A DNA stretch of 64,000 bases. Origin: Bacillus cereus group sp. RP43 (GTDB lineage Bacteria > Bacillota > Bacilli > Bacillales > Bacillaceae_G). Below the pieces are notes generated by a model. The model ran no database searches and was not told the origin of the DNA. It was given only the letters and a program-made list of their open reading frames with translations. Positions within the stretch are counted from its first letter, which is position 1, and the number at the start of each line of letters is the position of its first letter. Where the stretch lies: assembly GCF_040459645.1 (NCBI RefSeq), contig NZ_JARVHQ010000001.1, positions 1,488,001 through 1,552,000 of the forward strand, in the 5' to 3' direction. Shown piece after piece: positions 63,906-64,000 of the stretch. The position numbers and the translations under genes were made by a program.

Positions 63906-63982
63906 TAGTGTCATCAGGTGACTCGCCCTAGTTTCCAAGTGATGAAAAAATATGTAAGTAACATGTAGGAGGAAATTTTGAA

Positions 63983-64000
63983 ATGGAATTATTAGCAAAA
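63983..64000 (+). CDS. codY: Transcription regulator CodY, first six codons
   Basis: ATG 63983 after TAGGAGGAAATTTTGAA reads MELLAK, the start of Bacillus CodY, and is cut by the window edge. CodY senses GTP and branched-chain amino acids. The identification rests on these six residues plus the invariant hslU-codY order. The 77-bp gap after hslU shows no convincing terminator. Confidence 0.85.

Noticed and set aside
63906..63960. Terminator between hslU and codY.
   Set aside because: Only short CATCA/TGATG pairing is possible and there is no T-tract, which fits readthrough into codY.

Overview
The window is a piece of a low-GC Firmicute chromosome. Protein sequences and gene order point to the Bacillus cereus group (cereus/anthracis/thuringiensis). 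SpoVM, RemA, FapR, PrkC/PrpC and the xerC-hslV-hslU-codY order are Bacillus hallmarks. The 428-residue PyrC numbering, the 1189-residue SMC and a TTTAT-flanked bcr-like repeat fit the cereus group specifically. The exact species cannot be decided from the sequence alone. No rRNA, tRNA, CRISPR array, prophage or intact insertion sequence was seen.

Layout. (1) 1-8272: 3' part of the pyrimidine operon, pyrC(partial)-carA-carB-pyrK-pyrD-pyrF-pyrE, with overlapping genes and a strong terminator. (2) 8271-13240: a lineage-variable block where B. subtilis has its sulfate-assimilation genes. It holds a HAD-hydrolase remnant, a DUF2651-like membrane protein, an ion-transporter-type permease, a tandem pair of unknown small membrane proteins, a DinB-fold protein, an M24 peptidase and a frameshifted small gene. 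(3) 13245-32935: housekeeping genes rqcH, a Ca2+ P-type ATPase, yicC, remA, gmk, rpoZ, coaBC, priA, def, fmt, rsmB, rlmN, prpC, prkC, rsgA, rpe and thiN. (4) 33002-36189: spoVM (26 codons), rpmB on the minus strand, asp23-like yloU and fakA, then a 405-bp gap filled with inverted repeats and a bcr-like element. (5) 36190-47429: recG, the FapR-controlled lipid genes fapR-plsX-fabD-fabG-acpP, then rnc-smc-ftsY. (6) 47562-54125: ylxM-ffh-rpsP-khpA-rimM-trmD-rplS, lepB, rbgA and rnhB. (7) 54319-64000: sucCD, dprA, topA, trmFO, xerC, hslVU and the first six codons of codY.

How it works together. The region joins nucleotide synthesis (pyr, gmk), translation start and maturation (def, fmt, rimM, trmD, rlmN, rsmB, rsgA, rbgA), ribosome rescue (rqcH), membrane lipid synthesis with its malonyl-CoA sensor FapR, protein targeting (ffh, ftsY, lepB), chromosome handling (smc, recG, priA, topA, xerC, dprA) and stationary-phase or sporulation control (prkC/prpC, remA, spoVM, codY). 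Many neighbours overlap by 1-16 bp, which suggests translational coupling.

No clearly new multi-gene system was found. The observations most worth a second look are the two unknown tandem membrane proteins, the two decayed genes in the variable block, hairpins on both sides of rnc, a possible structured leader before yloU-fakA, the bcr-like repeat cluster at the fakA-recG junction, and unusual residues in ClpQ/HslV and RqcH.
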